Part shown: piece after piece, positions 61,723 through 64,000 of the stretch
How the letters are laid out: the number at the start of each line of letters is the position of its first letter
Position numbering within the stretch: the first letter of the stretch is position 1
Assembly: GCA_040757335.1 (NCBI GenBank)
Contig: JBFLXB010000008.1
Span: 1 to 64,000 of the forward strand
Direction of reading: 5' to 3'
DNA length: 64,000 nt
Source: Nitrospirota bacterium
GTDB taxonomy: Bacteria; Nitrospirota; Nitrospiria; 2-01-FULL-66-17
The notes under the pieces: model-generated
Seen by the model: the letters and a program-made list of their open reading frames with translations, nothing else
What the model was told of the DNA's origin: nothing
The model's database searches: none
Made by a program: the position numbers and the translations under genes

Positions 61723-62357
61723 CGACGCTTGCGCACACATATCCCTCGACGCGTTTCGGCCTGCCGGACGACGCCTTCGTCTACCGGTCGCCGGAGAAGG
61801 GCCTGATTACCAAACGCGAGATCCGCGTCCTGAGCCTGGCCCGCCTCGAGCTTACGCCCGACAGCGCGGTATGGGACATCGGGGCGGGCTCGGGCTCGGT
61901 GGGCATCGAAGCGGCGCGGCTCTGCCCGCAGGGGCGGGTTTTCGCGATCGAGAAGAACGCCGACGACTTCGCGCTGGTGCGGACCAATTGCGAGCGCTTC
62001 GGGGTGACGAACCTCACCGGCGTCTGCGGGAAGGCGCCGGCGGGACTTTCGGCGTGGCCCGATCCCGACGCGGTCTTCATCGGCGGGAGCGGGGGCGTGA
62101 TGGCCGATGTGCTGGACGTGGTGACCCGCCGCCTGCGCCCCGGCGGCCGGGTGGTGATCAACCTGGTGACGCTCGACAATCTCGCCGAGACGGTGGGGTA
62201 TTGGCAACGCCTCGACTGGCCGGTCGATTACACGCTGGCGCAAATTTCGCGATCGAAACCGATCCTCAATCTCACCCGCTATGACGCGCTCAATCCCGTG
62301 ACGATCGTGACGGCGAGGAAACCGGGTGGGGGAAACGGGGAGGGGGTAAGCGGGTGA
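61719..62357 (+). CDS. cbiT: Cobalt-precorrin-6B C15-methyltransferase (decarboxylating)
   Basis: A 212-residue class I methyltransferase with GLPDDAFVY, KGLITKREIRVL and the SAM motif VWDIGAGSGSVGIEAA. ATG 61719 overlaps cbiE by 4 nt. The last about ten residues are Gly-rich and not conserved. Confidence 0.93.
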   Translation: MTTLAHTYPSTRFGLPDDAFVYRSPEKGLITKREIRVLSLARLELTPDSAVWDIGAGSGSVGIEAARLCPQGRVFAIEKNADDFALVRTNCERFGVTNLTGVCGKAPAGLSAWPDPDAVFIGGSGGVMADVLDVVTRRLRPGGRVVINLVTLDNLAETVGYWQRLDWPVDYTLAQISRSKPILNLTRYDALNPVTIVTARKPGGGNGEGVSG

Positions 62358-63097
62358 AACAGAACAACGAAGTCAGTGTGACGGCACAGACCGGGACGTT
62401 CTATGGGGTCGGCGTGGGACCTGGGGACCCCGAGCTGCTGACGCTCAGGGCCCTGCGCGTTCTTCAATCGGTTCCCACAATCTACTACCCGGCCTGTGCG
62501 CCGGGGGCGAAGAGTTATGCGTCCAAGATCGTCGAACGTCACGTGCGGCCCGATCAGGCACTCAAGGGCCTCCTCTTTCCCATGGAGAAGGACATGGAGC
62601 GCCTCCGGCCGATCTGGGAAGAGTCGGCGGCGACGATGGCCGGGGACCTTCTCGCGGGGCGCGACGTGGCGTTCATCACCGAAGGCGACCCGTTCTTCTA
62701 CAGCACGTTCGTCTACATGGACCGGATCATCCGCCAACGGTATCCCCAAGTGACGATCGAGGTGATCCCGGCGGTGGCGTCGCCGATGGCGGCGGCTGCG
62801 CGGACCAGTGTCCCGCTTGCGATGGCGGACGAACGGCTGGCCGTGCTCCCCGCCACGTACGACGACGGATTTTTGCTGCGCGCGCTGGAGGATTTCGACA
62901 CGGTGGTCCTGCTCAAGGTGAACAGCGTGATGCCCAAGGTGATGACCCTGCTGGAGAAGCTGGGGCTGCTGGATCGGGCCGTCTTCGTCGAGCGCTGCGG
63001 CAGCCCCGACGAACGGGTGATCACCGACCTCCGGCGGCTGGAGGGCGAGCGACTCAATTATCTCTCGCTGGTCATCGTAAAAAAAGGAGCCCTGTGA
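62354..63097 (+). CDS. cbiL: Cobalt-precorrin-2 C20-methyltransferase
   Basis: A 247-residue methyltransferase (FYGVGVGPGDPELLTLRALR at the start, FITEGDPFFYSTFVYM, EVIPAVASPMAAAA). Acts early in the pathway after CbiX. GTG start at 62354, one base overlap with cbiG at the end. Confidence 0.93.
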   Translation: MKQNNEVSVTAQTGTFYGVGVGPGDPELLTLRALRVLQSVPTIYYPACAPGAKSYASKIVERHVRPDQALKGLLFPMEKDMERLRPIWEESAATMAGDLLAGRDVAFITEGDPFFYSTFVYMDRIIRQRYPQVTIEVIPAVASPMAAAARTSVPLAMADERLAVLPATYDDGFLLRALEDFDTVVLLKVNSVMPKVMTLLEKLGLLDRAVFVERCGSPDERVITDLRRLEGERLNYLSLVIVKKGAL

Positions 63098-64000
63098 TGG
63101 CCGACGTGGCGATCGTGGCGATCACCAAGCACGGTCTGGCGCTGGCCCGGACGCTCCACGCGGCGCTGCCGGGCAGCGAACTGCTCGCGTCGAAAAAGTT
63201 TCTCGCCGGCGAGGAGCCGGGCGTGCTCGCGATGGAGACGCCGCTCAAGGAGGAAATCGCCCGCTTCTTCCATCGCTACAAACAGATCGTCTTCCTGGTT
63301 TCGCTGGGGGCGGTGGTGCGTTTGATCGCGCCGCATCTGAAGGACAAGCACGTCGATCCGGGCGTGCTTGTGGTGGACGACCGCGCGCAATTCGTCATCA
63401 GCGTGCTGTCGGGGCACGTGGGCGGGGCCAATGCCTTCACCGACGAGGTCGCCCGTATTCTCGGCGCGACGCCCGTCATCACCACGGCGTCGGACGTGGG
63501 CAAGACGATCCCGGTCGACATCCTGGGGCGCGAGCTGGGATGGACGCTTGAGGGCGAGGCCAACGTCACGCGCGTGAGCGCCGCGGTGGTCAACGAAGAG
63601 CCGATCGCGGTCATTCAGGAGACGGGGGAGAAGACGTGGTGGACGCGGGATACGCCGTTGCCGCCGCAGATCAAACGCGTTGTCTCGCTGGACGAGGTGG
63701 GCGGCGCGGTCTTCGGCGCGTACCTGATTGTGAGTGATCGGGTGCTCGACCTCCCGCCATCCGTCGCCTCCCGCTGCGTGATCTATCGCCCCAAGAGCCT
63801 GGTGCTGGGCATGGGGTGCGATCGGGGCGCGAGCTTCGAGGAAGTCGACGGGCTCGTCAAAGAGACGCTGGCGCGGCACGGCCTGGCGCTCGCGAGTGTG
63901 AAGGCCCTGGCGACGATCGAGCAGAAGCGGGATGAACCGGCCCTGCTCCGGCTGTGCGAGACGTATCGATGGGAGTTCAAGGTCTATACCAAAGACGAGT
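63097..64000 (+). CDS. cbiG: Cobalt-precorrin-5A hydrolase, cut by the window end
   Basis: At least 301 residues, open at the 3' end. N-terminal VAIVAITKHGLALARTLH, VFLVSLGAVVRLIAPHLKDKHVDPGVLVVDD and SGHVGGANAFTDEVA are CbiG hallmarks; the C-terminal domain begins near LVLGMGCDRGASFEEV. It opens the delta-lactone and releases C20 as acetaldehyde. Remaining early-cobalt genes (cbiF, cbiH, cbiJ, cbiA) are expected downstream. Confidence 0.94.
   Translation, partial: MADVAIVAITKHGLALARTLHAALPGSELLASKKFLAGEEPGVLAMETPLKEEIARFFHRYKQIVFLVSLGAVVRLIAPHLKDKHVDPGVLVVDDRAQFVISVLSGHVGGANAFTDEVARILGATPVITTASDVGKTIPVDILGRELGWTLEGEANVTRVSAAVVNEEPIAVIQETGEKTWWTRDTPLPPQIKRVVSLDEVGGAVFGAYLIVSDRVLDLPPSVASRCVIYRPKSLVLGMGCDRGASFEEVDGLVKETLARHGLALASVKALATIEQKRDEPALLRLCETYRWEFKVYTKDE

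Overview
The window comes from a GC-rich Gram-negative bacterium (RND/TolC efflux, outer-membrane barrel protein) that fixes nitrogen with a Mo-type nitrogenase, makes cobalamin by the early-cobalt-insertion route and relies heavily on sigma-54 promoters. The gene mix (NifI1/NifI2 PII proteins together with NifW, NifZ, NifT and FdxB, and FecR/CHASE2/sigma-54 signalling) would fit Nitrospirota or a neighbouring phylum. That is an inference, because no rRNA or taxonomic marker is present.

Layout. 0-1.6 kb: a truncated ABC-transporter ATPase remnant and an MFS permease. 2.1 kb: first of three copies of a 45-bp tRNA 3'-end sequence. 2.3-11 kb: a GAF-GAF-AAA+ enhancer-binding protein, its probable binding palindromes, a sigma-54 promoter, and the operon it probably drives (4-TM protein, STAS protein, RND efflux adaptor, pump and TolC). 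11.5-20.8 kb: a signalling operon (NtrC-type regulator, PAS kinase, CHASE2 kinase with a Cys insertion, receiver protein, FecR-TPR-barrel protein). 20.9-26.6 kb: small Cys-rich proteins, a secreted metalloprotease, a 30-residue membrane peptide with a cupredoxin, an AraC regulator, a zinc-finger/SARP-type regulator, and the relics of a second efflux-operon tail. 26.7 kb: second tRNA-end copy.

27-47.1 kb holds a compact nif cluster on the + strand: DUF2292, nifH, D, K, E, N, X, DUF269, nifW, nifB, ferredoxin, iscA-like, TPR, nifZ, Rieske, nifS, nifT, DegT-like, 75-aa protein, SIR2-like, pseudo-receiver, fdxB, nifI1, nifI2, CCE_0567-like, NifU-C-like, nifV, hesA, tauE. It is preceded by a NifA-type TGT-N10-ACA site and a near-consensus sigma-54 promoter. 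The third tRNA-end copy lies at 47.5 kb, so the whole nif cluster sits between two att-like repeats.

47.7-48.8 kb is a DDE insertion sequence with terminal inverted repeats. It abuts a promoter and a cobalamin riboswitch with a terminator, which lead into a B12 operon running past the window end (cobD, pduX, cobU, cobT, cobS, cobQ, cbiB, cobA/O, bluB, cbiX, [2Fe-2S] protein, cbiC, cbtB, a membrane protein, cbiD, cbiE, cbiT, cbiL, cbiG).

Two signals stand out. First, three tandem-palindrome enhancer sites (GTATCT-N4-AGATAC type, repeated 21-22 bp apart) each sit upstream of a sigma-54 promoter, two of them at 131 and 132 bp, defining an apparently undescribed regulon in the 11-25 kb region. 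Second, the nif cluster lies in an att-bounded island and carries a set of probably inactive enzyme homologues (a DegT protein without its PLP lysine, a receiver without its phospho-Asp, a NifU-C protein without its first cysteine).
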